NCBI RefSeq assembly: GCF_021173675.1
Contig: NZ_JAIHON010000010.1
Location: forward strand, 248,001 to 312,000
Source of the DNA: Streptomyces lincolnensis
Lineage (GTDB): Bacteria; Actinomycetota; Actinomycetes; Streptomycetales; Streptomycetaceae
Direction of reading: 5' to 3'
Length of the DNA: 64,000 nucleotides
Shown here: positions 1 to 7,036 of the stretch, piece by piece
How the letters are laid out: every line of letters begins with the position of its first letter
Numbering within the stretch: position 1 is the first letter of the stretch
Made by a program: the position numbers and the translations under genes
The notes under the pieces: generated by a model
Told to the model about the DNA's origin: nothing
The model's database searches: none
The model's input: only the letters and a program-made list of their open reading frames with translations

Positions 1-366
1 GTCGATGACGCGGAAGTTGACCCACCAGCTCGGCGACGGCTCCGACAGCCCGCAGGCATCGGCCAGCGCGGCCAGAACGCGCTCGATGACCGCGGTCCTG
101 ACCTCCTGCCGCCAGTCTCCGTCCATCACCGCCACGTCGATCACCATGACATCGGCGTCCGGGTCGATGTCCGCGAGGAGCCGACCGCCGATCGCCATCA
201 TGTCGGGCTCCCGCTCGACGAAGTGCACCTGGAACCCGACCCGCGCGGGCGGAGCGAACTGCCCCACTTCGGGCACGAGGACCGCGTCCGTCAGCGTCTC
301 GGCCAGCCGGCGGCGCTGCTCCTGGCTCAGGCGCCCCGTCGGGGTGTTCACGGTGATGATCGTCAT
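1..366 (-). CDS. Tautomerase-family protein, 3' end cut by window edge
   Basis: The reading frame stays open for 122 codons to the window edge, so the C-terminus is missing. It starts MTIITVNTPTG and has a 4-oxalocrotonate tautomerase-like beta-alpha-beta pattern with a later segment around QVHFVERE. Known family: these enzymes use the N-terminal proline left after Met removal. Here residue 2 is Thr, so classical tautomerase catalysis is doubtful. The start is supported by AGGAG about 7 nt upstream. A -10-like TATAAC lies on the minus strand at 387-392. An NsrR-like dyad and a second small dyad sit further upstream. It might also be a larger two-repeat member of the family, which cannot be seen here. 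Confidence 0.6.
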   Translation of the reverse strand, partial: MTIITVNTPTGRLSQEQRRRLAETLTDAVLVPEVGQFAPPARVGFQVHFVEREPDMMAIGGRLLADIDPDADVMVIDVAVMDGDWRQEVRTAVIERVLAALADACGLSEPSPSWWVNFRVID

Positions 367-492
367 GACACGCTCCTATGACAGTCGTTATAGACGGTCG
401 GACGATACACGCCTCTCCTCGCCTCGGCCCCGCGCGCCGGCCCGCGACGGACGGGCCTACTCGCCGCCGAGCCACAGGTCGGTGGACTGCTC

Positions 493-534
493 GGACAGTA
501 CAGTGTCCAAAATAGGTAAGTGATCTTCGCATTT
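493..534. promoter_or_regulatory. Two dyads upstream of the tautomerase gene, one resembling an NsrR site
   Basis: Bases 510-534 form an imperfect 25-bp dyad with arms AAATAGGTA and TTCGCATTT and a 7-bp spacer, the same geometry as the dyad in front of the nsrR-like gene at 1045-1069. Bases 493-508 form a second dyad, GGACA-N6-TGTCC. The rest of 367-586 contains no convincing gene. That NsrR binds here is inference from similarity of the two sites. Confidence 0.4.
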
Positions 535-586
535 AAGGGGGTGGGGAGCTGGGGGGCCGCCGACCGTACGGCGTCCTGCGCTCGGC

Positions 587-1030
587 TCAGGCGGAACGGC
601 GGCCGGTCAGGCCCACGAGGACGGGCCCGGTCGGGGAGGTCACCAGATCGGCCACCGTCAACGGGTCGAGAGCGGCGTAGAAGGCCTCCTGGGCCTCGCG
701 CAGTGCCCGGCGCAGTCGGCACGCCGCTCGCAGGGGACACGGCGGATCGTCGTCGCAGGCCACGACCTCGCCCTCGCCCTCCAACTCCCGCACCAACCAG
801 CCGACCGACGCGTGCCGCCCCAGCTCGGTCAGCTCCAGCCCGCCACCGCGACCCCGGCGGGCCTCCAGGACGCCGAGGTGTTGCAGACGGGTGATCGCCT
901 TGGCCATGTGGCTGGCGGGCACACCCATGGTCTCCGCCACCTCTCGGGTGGTCGGAGACTCGTCCTGCTCGGAGACCGCCAGACGCATCACGGCACGCAG
1001 TGCCAGGTCGGTGAACTTCGTCAACCGCAT
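587..1030 (-). CDS. nsrR: Rrf2-family nitric-oxide-sensing regulator NsrR
   Basis: 147 aa, the normal length for Rrf2 regulators. The N-terminal winged helix (about residues 1-65) starts MRLTKFTDLALR. Residues 92-104 carry three cysteines (C92, C98, C104) in the pattern C-x5-C-x5-C. In Streptomyces NsrR a [4Fe-4S] cluster is held by three such cysteines plus Asp8, and an Asp is present at position 8 here. NsrR senses nitric oxide and derepresses detoxification genes such as hmp; no flavohaemoglobin gene is in view. A 25-bp inverted repeat lies immediately upstream at 1045-1069, consistent with autoregulation. The alternative is another Rrf2 cluster sensor such as IscR or RsrR, but the cysteine spacing and Asp8 favour NsrR. 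Confidence 0.8.
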   Translation of the reverse strand: MRLTKFTDLALRAVMRLAVSEQDESPTTREVAETMGVPASHMAKAITRLQHLGVLEARRGRGGGLELTELGRHASVGWLVRELEGEGEVVACDDDPPCPLRAACRLRRALREAQEAFYAALDPLTVADLVTSPTGPVLVGLTGRRSA

Positions 1031-1044
1031 GCGAGGACGCTATC

Positions 1045-1069
1045 AAATACGAATGCCAGACTCGCATTT
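1045..1069. promoter_or_regulatory. Probable NsrR operator
   Basis: Arms AAATACGAA (1045-1053) and CTCGCATTT (1061-1069) match at 7 of 9 positions as an inverted repeat with a 7-bp spacer. The dyad lies 15 bp before the start of the nsrR-like gene, where an autorepressor would sit. A related dyad of identical architecture is at 510-534. Binding is inferred. Confidence 0.55.
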
Positions 1070-1222
1070 ATGGGGTGGGTGTGGACCGTGCGTCAGACGG
1101 CGAGCCGGTTGTACCTGCGGATCTGCGTGGAGAAGATCCGGGAGGGCGTGAGGCGGCGCAGCGTGCTGAACCGGGTGGCCGGCGGCCCTTCGGTGGAGCG
1201 CGGCTTCGGATTCCGGGCCTGA
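1070..1222 (+). CDS. Possible small protein of 50 aa
   Basis: An ATG directly next to the NsrR-like dyad opens a 50-codon frame with more than 90 percent G/C at third positions and lower values at the other positions, which is a coding-like pattern. The product is basic, with the stretch RLYLRICVEKIREGVRRR. No ribosome binding site is visible, so translation would have to be leaderless, and I recognise no family. It may instead be the relic of a longer gene. The remaining bases up to the galU start hold nothing else I can identify. Confidence 0.25.
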   Translation: MGWVWTVRQTASRLYLRICVEKIREGVRRRSVLNRVAGGPSVERGFGFRA

Positions 1223-1332
1223 AGATCGACGAGAGGTTGATTCCCGTTCCATGGTGGGCGTTGTAGCGTCGGCGTGTGCCGTGCCGGCCGGTGCGGTGTC
1301 CCGCTGGACCAGGAGAGACCAGGAGAGACGCG

Positions 1333-2250
1333 ATGTCCCCGACGATTCGCAGGGCCGTCATCCCCGCCGCCGGACTCGGCTCCCGTCTGCTGCCCCTGAC
1401 GAAGGCGACACCGAAGGAGATGCTTCCTGTCGGCGACAAGCCGGTCATCGAGCACACCGTGCGGGAGCTGGTGGACTCCGGCATCACCGACATCACCATC
1501 GTCGTCTCCGGCGGCAAGAGCCTCATCCAGGACCACTTCCGCCCCAACCCCGCCCTCGTCGAACAACTCCGCGAGGACGGCAAGACGGCCTACGCGGACG
1601 CCGTGCAGGAGATCGCGGACCTGGCCCGCCGGGGCCACATCACCTACCTCGACCAGTACGGCCCGTACGGCAACGGCACCCCGGTCCTGAACGCCGCCCG
1701 CTCCTTCGGCGACGAACCGGTCCTGGTGCTGTGGCCCGACGACGTGTTCGTGGCCGAGGTCCCCCGCGCCCAGCAGCTGATCCGCGCGTACGAGCAGACC
1801 GGCTGTCCGGTGCTGGCCCTCCTGCCGATGGACCCCACCGAGTCCCAGCGCTACGGCGTGCCCATCGTCAAGGAAGACCTCGGTGGCGGCCAACTGCGGA
1901 TCACCGGCCTGGTCGAGAAGCCCGAACCGGCCGCCGCCCCGTCGTCGTACGCGGCCGTCGGCGGCTACGTCGTCACCCCCGGCATCATCGACGAACTGCG
2001 CGAGCAGACCCGCCGCTGGTACGAGCACAGGACCGGCGAGGTCTACCTGACCGACGCCATCAACGCCTACGCCGCCACCCGCGCGGTGTACGGGCAGGTC
2101 ATCGAAGGCCGCTGGTACGACACCGGCAATCCGGCCGACTACCTGGTCGCCCAGATGGCCTTCGCCCTGTCCCACCCCGAGTACGGCCCCGTCCTGCGCG
2201 ACCTGGTCGCCGGACTCGACACCGGATCCGCTGACGCCGCTCAGCCGTAG
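1333..2250 (+). CDS. galU: UTP-glucose-1-phosphate uridylyltransferase
   Basis: 305 aa. Makes UDP-glucose from UTP and glucose-1-phosphate for cell-wall, exopolysaccharide and trehalose synthesis. The nucleotide-binding signature is at residues 6-28: AAGLGSRLLPLTKATPKEML (usually G-x-G-T-R; Ser replaces Thr here). GDKPVIEH and the C-terminal WYDTGNPADYL match the family. The ATG at 1333 follows AGGAGAGACG; earlier in-frame starts lack a ribosome site. The leader holds a short direct repeat, ACCAGGAGAG, at about 1307-1326. The gene stands alone. Confidence 0.9.
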   Translation: MSPTIRRAVIPAAGLGSRLLPLTKATPKEMLPVGDKPVIEHTVRELVDSGITDITIVVSGGKSLIQDHFRPNPALVEQLREDGKTAYADAVQEIADLARRGHITYLDQYGPYGNGTPVLNAARSFGDEPVLVLWPDDVFVAEVPRAQQLIRAYEQTGCPVLALLPMDPTESQRYGVPIVKEDLGGGQLRITGLVEKPEPAAAPSSYAAVGGYVVTPGIIDELREQTRRWYEHRTGEVYLTDAINAYAATRAVYGQVIEGRWYDTGNPADYLVAQMAFALSHPEYGPVLRDLVAGLDTGSADAAQP

Positions 2251-2333
2251 GCCACGGTGCCACCACCGCCGAACACTGTTGGCGAAACGGTGTCAACGCG
2301 GCCCGGGACGCACAGCCTCCCCGCTGCGGCCGA

Positions 2334-2843
2334 TCACCGTGTTCCGGGCTTCGCGGCACGGTAGAGGCCCCGCCCCGCGCGCCGGACACGGGACGTGCCG
2401 ACGAGCCGGTCGAGCGTGCTGCGCACCGCGTTGATGCTTCCGCTGTCGGTGTCACGACCGAGTGCCGCCGCGACATCACGGGCCCGCACGTCGACGTCCC
2501 CGACCTCGGCGAAGTACTCCATGATCTGCTCGGTGAGCTTGCCGTACCTCTTGTGCCCGTCGGACTCCTCGGTGAGATCCCCGCGCCGGGGAGGGGCCGG
2601 ATCCGCGCCCGCCTCGACGGATGCCGAGGCCGGTTCCGGTTCCCGTTCCGACACGGTGGTGGCCGGGCGCAGCAGCGCGGTCTCCAGGGCGCCGAGGGCC
2701 CGCTGCACCGAGCCGAGATGTGCCACGACCGCGGCCAACTCCCTTTCCAGCGCCTGCTTCTGGAGCTCCAGGCGGGCCAGCTCCGACTGCAGGCTCTCGG
2801 CGGTGAGCTCGATGTCGTGTGGCGTGTGGGTCACAGAGACCAT
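2334..2843 (-). CDS. Coiled-coil protein with C-terminal winged-helix-like domain, function unknown
   Basis: 169 aa. Residues 12-60 form a heptad-rich helix (LQSELARLELQKQALERE) predicted to be a coiled coil. A proline/acidic linker at about 65-95 follows. Residues 98-160 look like a winged helix: LTEQIMEYFAEV, then a helix-turn-helix around VAALGRDTDSGSINAVRSTLDRL and a basic strand RRAGRGLYRAA. This suggests a DNA-binding or nucleoid-associated role, which is inference. It is divergently transcribed from the acetyltransferase gene, and the two starts are only 35 bp apart. No close family is recognised. Confidence 0.55.
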   Translation of the reverse strand: MVSVTHTPHDIELTAESLQSELARLELQKQALERELAAVVAHLGSVQRALGALETALLRPATTVSEREPEPASASVEAGADPAPPRRGDLTEESDGHKRYGKLTEQIMEYFAEVGDVDVRARDVAAALGRDTDSGSINAVRSTLDRLVGTSRVRRAGRGLYRAAKPGTR

Positions 2844-2878
2844 GTGTTCCTCCCATGGATTCCCCTGGAAAGCATCAT

Positions 2879-3349
2879 ATGCAGTGGTTTCCCACCGGTG
2901 GGTACGTCACTGGAACCCACCGTTTTCCGAACACGGAGCGCCTCACCGCCCTGATCCAGGAGTCCGGCGCCTACCGGGGGACGTACGCCTCGATCATCTC
3001 CGGTTACCGGGTCACCGCCGACTACATCGCCCGGCACCGGGTCTTCGTGGCCGTCGACGCGGACGGGCGGTTGCTCGGCTTCTACGCCCTGGTGGTGGAG
3101 CCGCCGGAACTGGATCTGGCGTTCGTGGCCGATGACGCGCAGGGAAGGGGCGTCGGCCGACTCCTCATCGAGCACATGATCGGTCAGGCCAGGGAGGTCG
3201 GCCTGACCGATGTGCGCGTGGTCTCCCACCCTCCGGCCGAGGAGTTCTACCGGCATCTGGGCGCCGAGCGGGTGGGGACGATCGCCCCGTCGCCGCCGAA
3301 GGTGGCCTGGGAGCGCCCCGAGTTGCGGTTCAGGGCGGCCCTGCGATGA
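2879..3349 (+). CDS. GNAT-family N-acetyltransferase
   Basis: 156 aa from the ATG at 2879. The acetyl-CoA-binding motif A of GNAT enzymes is clear: DLAFVADDAQGRGVGRLLIE, with the Q/R-x-x-G-x-G/A loop as QGRGVG, followed by FYRHLGAERVG near the C-terminus. The substrate cannot be predicted. The first 20 residues (MQWFPTGGYVTGTHRF) do not look like a normal first GNAT strand, there is no good ribosome site, and this stretch coincides with nested palindromes at 2891-2921. The true start may be elsewhere, or the 5' end may have been rearranged. Confidence 0.65.
   Translation: MQWFPTGGYVTGTHRFPNTERLTALIQESGAYRGTYASIISGYRVTADYIARHRVFVAVDADGRLLGFYALVVEPPELDLAFVADDAQGRGVGRLLIEHMIGQAREVGLTDVRVVSHPPAEEFYRHLGAERVGTIAPSPPKVAWERPELRFRAALR
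2891..2921. repeat. Nested palindromes CCCACC/GGTGGG
   Basis: CCCACCGGTGGG at 2891-2902 is a perfect 12-bp palindrome. Its right half also pairs with ACCCACC at 2915-2921 (GGTGGGT at 2897-2903, 11-bp spacer). Three copies of one half-site allow alternative hairpins or cooperative binding of a dimeric regulator. They lie at the divergent gene pair and inside the presumed 5' end of the acetyltransferase gene. Confidence 0.5.
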
Positions 3350-3359
3350 GGCGCGGTAG

Positions 3360-3746
3360 TCACTCGGAGCCGCCCGCCATCCGGTCGGACTCGCTGCGCA
3401 GGACGCAGAATTCGTTGCCCTCGGGGTCGGCGAGGATCGCCCAGCCGGAGCCGTCGGGATTGCGGTGGTCGGCGACGAAGGTGGCACCGATCCCGAGCAG
3501 CCGTTCCACCTCCTGATCCCGTGAGGTCTCGGGGCGCAGACACAGATGGATCCGGTTCTTGACCTTCTTGGCCTCGGGCACCTGGTTGAAGTACAGCACC
3601 GGGCCCTCCGCCAGCGGCACCTGTGTCTCCCGATCACCCGGCCTGTCCTCCGGATGCTGGGGCCGGCCGGTCACCCGGCTCCAGAACCGGGCCAGTTCAT
3701 AAGCATCCGCACAGTCGATCGCCACGTTCTGCACCACCGAAACCAT
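3360..3746 (-). CDS. VOC-family (glyoxalase-like) protein
   Basis: 128 aa. Two beta-alpha-beta-beta-beta repeats of the vicinal oxygen chelate fold are seen: QNVAIDCADAYELARFWSRVTGRP at the start, and ILADPEGNEFCVL near the end, typical of the glyoxalase_6 group found widely in actinobacteria. The enzymatic role is unknown. I chose MVSVVQ (3746) rather than upstream in-frame ATGs, because homologues start just before this strand; the upstream bases contain the short direct repeat ACGGACGCCAC. It lies 70 bp downstream of the ECF sigma gene on the same strand and may be co-transcribed. Confidence 0.7.
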   Translation of the reverse strand: MVSVVQNVAIDCADAYELARFWSRVTGRPQHPEDRPGDRETQVPLAEGPVLYFNQVPEAKKVKNRIHLCLRPETSRDQEVERLLGIGATFVADHRNPDGSGWAILADPEGNEFCVLRSESDRMAGGSE

Positions 3747-3816
3747 GCGCGCCAGCATTCCTGACATCCGCCACGGACGCCACAACGGACGCCACACAGG
3801 TACGCCCCGTGGCGGA

Positions 3817-4713
3817 TCAGGCGCTCAGGGACTCCACGTACGGCACCAGCTTCTCCGGGTTCATCATCCACATGATCCGGTCGATCCCGTCGGGGGACGC
3901 GTCGACGGACAACAGCGCCACCGCGTCACCGTCGGCGGAGATGAGAACGGCCGGCCGCCCATTGGCCTCCACCCACCGGGTGTCCGTCGGGGGCCAGAAC
4001 CGGGGCGCGAAGGCCACGAGGTACTTGGAGACGTGCGTGCGGCCGACGACCGGAATCCTCGACGCGCCCCGCATTCCGCCGCCGTCGGAGTAGCTGACGA
4101 CGTCCGCGGCGAGGACGTTCTCCAGCACCGCCAGATCACCGGTCCGCGCGGCGGCGAGAAACACCTCCAGCAGCCGTTTGTGATCGGCCGGGTCGACGCG
4201 CTCCTTGCGCTCGGAGGCCAGGTGTTTGCGGGCCCGGCTGACCAGCTGGCGGGTGTTGCCCTCGCTCGTCTCCAGGATGTCCGCGACCTGGTGGTAGGGG
4301 TAGTCGAAGGCTTCCCTGAGGACATAGGCCGCCCGCTCCACCGGGTTCAGCTTCTCCAGGAGGAAGAGGACCGCCAGTTCGAGCGCCTCGGCCCGCTCCG
4401 CCCCCACCTGCGGATCCAGGCTGGTGTCGAGCGGCTCGGGAAGCCACGGGCCGACGTACGACTCCCGCCGTACCCGGGCGGACTGGGCGACGTTGATGGA
4501 CAGTCGCGTGGCGATCGTCGTCAGGAAGGCCAGCGGCTCGCGGACGGAGGCGCGGTCGGTGTTCTGCCACCGCAGCCAGGTGTCCTGGACGACGTCCTCG
4601 GCCTCCACAGCGCTGCCGAGCATGCGGTAGGCGATACCGAAGAGCCGCGGACGGGCCGCGAGAAACTCCCTGGTCGCCCGGTCGAGGGAACCGGTGCCAT
4701 CCCCAGTCTGCAT
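3817..4713 (-). CDS. ECF41-type RNA polymerase sigma factor with SnoaL-like C-terminal domain
   Basis: 298 aa. Sigma region 2 spans about residues 15-85 (IAYRMLGSAVEAEDVVQDTWLRW) and region 4 about 120-175 (helix-turn-helix around YPYHQVADILETSEGNTRQLV). An NTF2/SnoaL-like domain follows at about 185-298 and carries the DGGG motif (YSDGGGMRG) and the terminal NPEKL motif. In ECF41 factors this extension modulates activity in place of an anti-sigma factor. The start at 4713 follows GAGGGG; an ATG at 4743 lacks one. ECF41 genes usually sit beside a carboxymuconolactone decarboxylase, oxidoreductase or epimerase gene; here the neighbours are a VOC protein and an alpha/beta hydrolase. Confidence 0.88.
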   Translation of the reverse strand: MQTGDGTGSLDRATREFLAARPRLFGIAYRMLGSAVEAEDVVQDTWLRWQNTDRASVREPLAFLTTIATRLSINVAQSARVRRESYVGPWLPEPLDTSLDPQVGAERAEALELAVLFLLEKLNPVERAAYVLREAFDYPYHQVADILETSEGNTRQLVSRARKHLASERKERVDPADHKRLLEVFLAAARTGDLAVLENVLAADVVSYSDGGGMRGASRIPVVGRTHVSKYLVAFAPRFWPPTDTRWVEANGRPAVLISADGDAVALLSVDASPDGIDRIMWMMNPEKLVPYVESLSA

Positions 4714-4776
4714 GGTCGTCCCCTCGTATCCGAAGGCCACCATGCTACAAGTCGCCGCAGCCGCGCTGGAAACACG

Positions 4777-4803
4777 GTGTCACTCACTGTGCCCGTGTGA
4801 CAC
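4777..4803. promoter_or_regulatory. Dyad GTGTCAC-N13-GTGACAC in the divergent sigma/hydrolase promoter region
   Basis: Perfect 7-bp arms at 4777-4783 and 4797-4803. ECF41 promoters described in the literature have TGTCACA at -35 and CGTC at -10. On the minus strand TGTCACA occurs at 4796-4802, followed after 19 bp by CGTG, close to that pattern, which would allow autoregulation; the plus strand carries TGTCACT. The role is inference. Confidence 0.45.
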
Positions 4804-4838
4804 GATGCTCGGTCCCGTCCACCGATGAAGGGCCCCGC

Positions 4839-5573
4839 ATGCCTGCGATTCTGATCCACGGCGTCCCCGACACCCACCGCGTATGGGACGGCGTACGCCG
4901 ACACCTGACCCGGAGCGACGTGGAGGCCTGGGACCTGCCCGGGTTCGGCGCACCGCGTCCGGCCGGCTTCGGCTCCACCAAGGAGGAGTACGTCGACCTG
5001 CTCGTCGAACGGCTGGAGGGGATCGGCGAGCCGGTGGACCTGGTCGGCCACGACTGGGGCTGCATCCTCACCGCGCGCATCGCGTCCCTGCGGCCCGACC
5101 TGGTCCGCACATGGGCCGGGGGCAGCGGGCCGATCAGCGCCGAGTACGTCTGGCATCCGGTCGCCCAGGTGTGGCAGGACCGGGCCGAGGGCGACCGTTT
5201 CATGGCCGAGCTGAAGGCGGAGGCATTCGCCGCCGACCTGGTGGCGGGCTTCGACGTCCCCCCGGACCTGGCCGAGGAGATGGCCGGCCGGGTGGACGGG
5301 CCGATGAAGGACAGCATCCTCCGGCTCTACCGCTCCGCCGTGACCGTGGGCGCGGAGTGGGAACCGGCTCTCGCGCAGGCCTCCGCGCCGTCCCTTGTCT
5401 TCTGCGGGGCGCTGGACCCGGCCTGTCCGGTCGAGTTCGGCCGGAAACTGGGCGTCGCCCTGCGCGCGACCACGGTCGCCGAACTCGACTGCAACCACTG
5501 GACGCTGCTCCAGCGGCCCGCCGAGGTGGCCGCCCTCCTGGAGGCGCACTGGAGCGCGCGCACGGGCGGCTGA
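4839..5573 (+). CDS. Alpha/beta hydrolase of the epoxide hydrolase/haloalkane dehalogenase type
   Basis: 244 aa. The oxyanion-hole motif ILIHGVPD is at the N-terminus, followed by the nucleophile elbow VGHDWG with Asp as nucleophile. The general-base His is in CNHWTLLQRP, and a lid region lies around residues 115-175. Asp in place of Ser groups it with epoxide hydrolases and dehalogenases rather than esterases. The substrate is unknown. The ATG at 4839 follows GAAGGG; an upstream in-frame GTG at 4797 lies inside the dyad. It is divergent from the ECF41 sigma gene and so is a candidate member of its regulon. Confidence 0.75.
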   Translation: MPAILIHGVPDTHRVWDGVRRHLTRSDVEAWDLPGFGAPRPAGFGSTKEEYVDLLVERLEGIGEPVDLVGHDWGCILTARIASLRPDLVRTWAGGSGPISAEYVWHPVAQVWQDRAEGDRFMAELKAEAFAADLVAGFDVPPDLAEEMAGRVDGPMKDSILRLYRSAVTVGAEWEPALAQASAPSLVFCGALDPACPVEFGRKLGVALRATTVAELDCNHWTLLQRPAEVAALLEAHWSARTGG

Positions 5574-5735
5574 CCGGGCGGCCGGCCAGGGGGTGACAGG
5601 GGGATGACCGGGGGCGTCGATGACCGCGGGTGCGGTGTCGACGTAAGGGTTTCGTCATCACTTATCTGCTGTACGACGGCCGCCCGTCCCGTTGGATGGG
5701 TGGTGACGGGGACGTTCTCACGAAGCGAGGCGGGA

Positions 5736-6329
5736 ATGGGGCGCGTGCGCAAGATGCTGGGCAGGCCGTGGGCCATCGGGGTGTTGGTGGTGGCCGTGGC
5801 CGGTGCCGGCCTGGGGCTGTACTGGTTCCAGCCGTGGAAGCTCTGGCAGGACGAGACGGTCGAGGAGGCCCTGCCCGGTGTCGTGGTGACGCCGGCCCCC
5901 GAGGCGGACGCACCTTCCGAGGCCGACGCCTCCACCCCGGCAGCGAAACCGACGCCGACGCCTGAGTCCGGGCCCCGGACCGTGGCCGACGGTGAGCTGA
6001 TCAGCCACGAGCACACCACCTCGGGCACGGTGAAGCTCGTACGGCTCGCCGACGGCTCCCATGTCGTCCGGCTGGAGAACCTCGACACCAGCAACGGCCC
6101 GGACCTGCGGGTGTGGTTGACCGACGCGCCGGTGAAGGAGGGGCGGGCGGGCTGGCACGTCTTCGACGACGGCGCGTACGTCAGCCTCGGCAAGCTCAAG
6201 GGCAACAAAGGCAGCCAGAACTACCCCCTGCCCGCGGACGTCGATCCGGCCGAGTTCACCAGTGTCAGCATCTGGTGCGACCGGTTCGACGTGTCCTTCG
6301 GCGCGGCCGAACTCGCCCGCGAGGTCTAG
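5736..6329 (+). CDS. Membrane-anchored DM13-domain protein
   Basis: 197 aa. A transmembrane or signal-anchor segment spans about residues 10-30 (WAIGVLVVAVAGAGLGLYWF). A Pro/Ala/Glu-rich linker follows to about residue 85, then a DM13 domain to the end: DGELISHEHTTSGTVKLVRL, LENLDTSNGPDLRVWL and a conserved Cys in SIWCDRFDVSFG. DM13 domains are proposed to be extracellular redox or electron-transfer modules, but the function is unproven. The ATG at 5736 follows GAGGCGGG. The stop overlaps that of the convergent gene by 4 bp. Confidence 0.8.
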   Translation: MGRVRKMLGRPWAIGVLVVAVAGAGLGLYWFQPWKLWQDETVEEALPGVVVTPAPEADAPSEADASTPAAKPTPTPESGPRTVADGELISHEHTTSGTVKLVRLADGSHVVRLENLDTSNGPDLRVWLTDAPVKEGRAGWHVFDDGAYVSLGKLKGNKGSQNYPLPADVDPAEFTSVSIWCDRFDVSFGAAELAREV

Positions 6330-6952
6330 GCCGAGGCGCCCGGGACCACCTTGATGTTGAACGTGTGGGCGCCCAGACCGTTCGCGATGCCCATGAAGAG
6401 CAGGGCGAAGTGTTCCTGGCCGCGTGCGGTGGTGAGGTCGCCGATGTCCAGCTGGGACGAAGCGGGCCAGCCGAGGTCGGTCAGCAGGCGGGCGGTGGTC
6501 CGCTTGGCCTCGGCGTCGTTGCCGGAGAGGAAGACGGTGCTGGGGCCCTCCAGAGCGTGAGGGGCGATCATCACGGTGGAGTCCATGGTGCACAGCGTCT
6601 TGACGACGGGGGTCAGCGGGAAGGCCTCCTGGATCTGTTCGGCCAGGCTGCTGTTGGGGTGCGAGAGCTCGGTGAAGTCGTCGGAGAGACCGACCCCGAC
6701 ATCGATCAGCAGGGTGCCGGCCAGCGCCGGCGCCCCGATGGAGCGCAGCAGGTCCACGGAGACGGTCCCCGGAGTGGCGTTGACCAGCACCTCCGCGTGG
6801 GCGGCCGTCTCGGCCAGACCCTCCACGCGGAAGGCGAGGTCCGTCCGCTCCTTGGGGTGGCGCGAACCGAGGAGGACGTCGTGTCCTGCCGCGCTCCAGC
6901 CCTGGGCCAGAGCGCGGGCGACATTGCCGGTGCCAAGCAGTCCTATACGCAT
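6326..6952 (-). CDS. NADPH-dependent F420 reductase-like Rossmann protein
   Basis: 208 aa. An N-terminal dinucleotide-binding motif, MRIGLLGTGNVARALAQGW, is followed by SRHPKE, as in NADPH:F420 oxidoreductases (Fno/NpdG family), and by a central VNATPGT motif. The family moves hydride between NADPH and coenzyme F420, which actinobacteria make, but many paralogues have unknown acceptors. The start has no ribosome site. TTAGCG lies 8 nt upstream of the ATG and looks like the -10 box of a leaderless transcript. The gene is convergent with the DM13 gene. Confidence 0.7.
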   Translation of the reverse strand: MRIGLLGTGNVARALAQGWSAAGHDVLLGSRHPKERTDLAFRVEGLAETAAHAEVLVNATPGTVSVDLLRSIGAPALAGTLLIDVGVGLSDDFTELSHPNSSLAEQIQEAFPLTPVVKTLCTMDSTVMIAPHALEGPSTVFLSGNDAEAKRTTARLLTDLGWPASSQLDIGDLTTARGQEHFALLFMGIANGLGAHTFNIKVVPGASA

Positions 6953-7036
6953 GCTGCGACGCTAACCGCCCCCAAGACGCGGCGGATCGGGCCGCGGGAC
7001 CAGGCGGGACCGGCACCAAAGACGTAGTTCCGTGGG

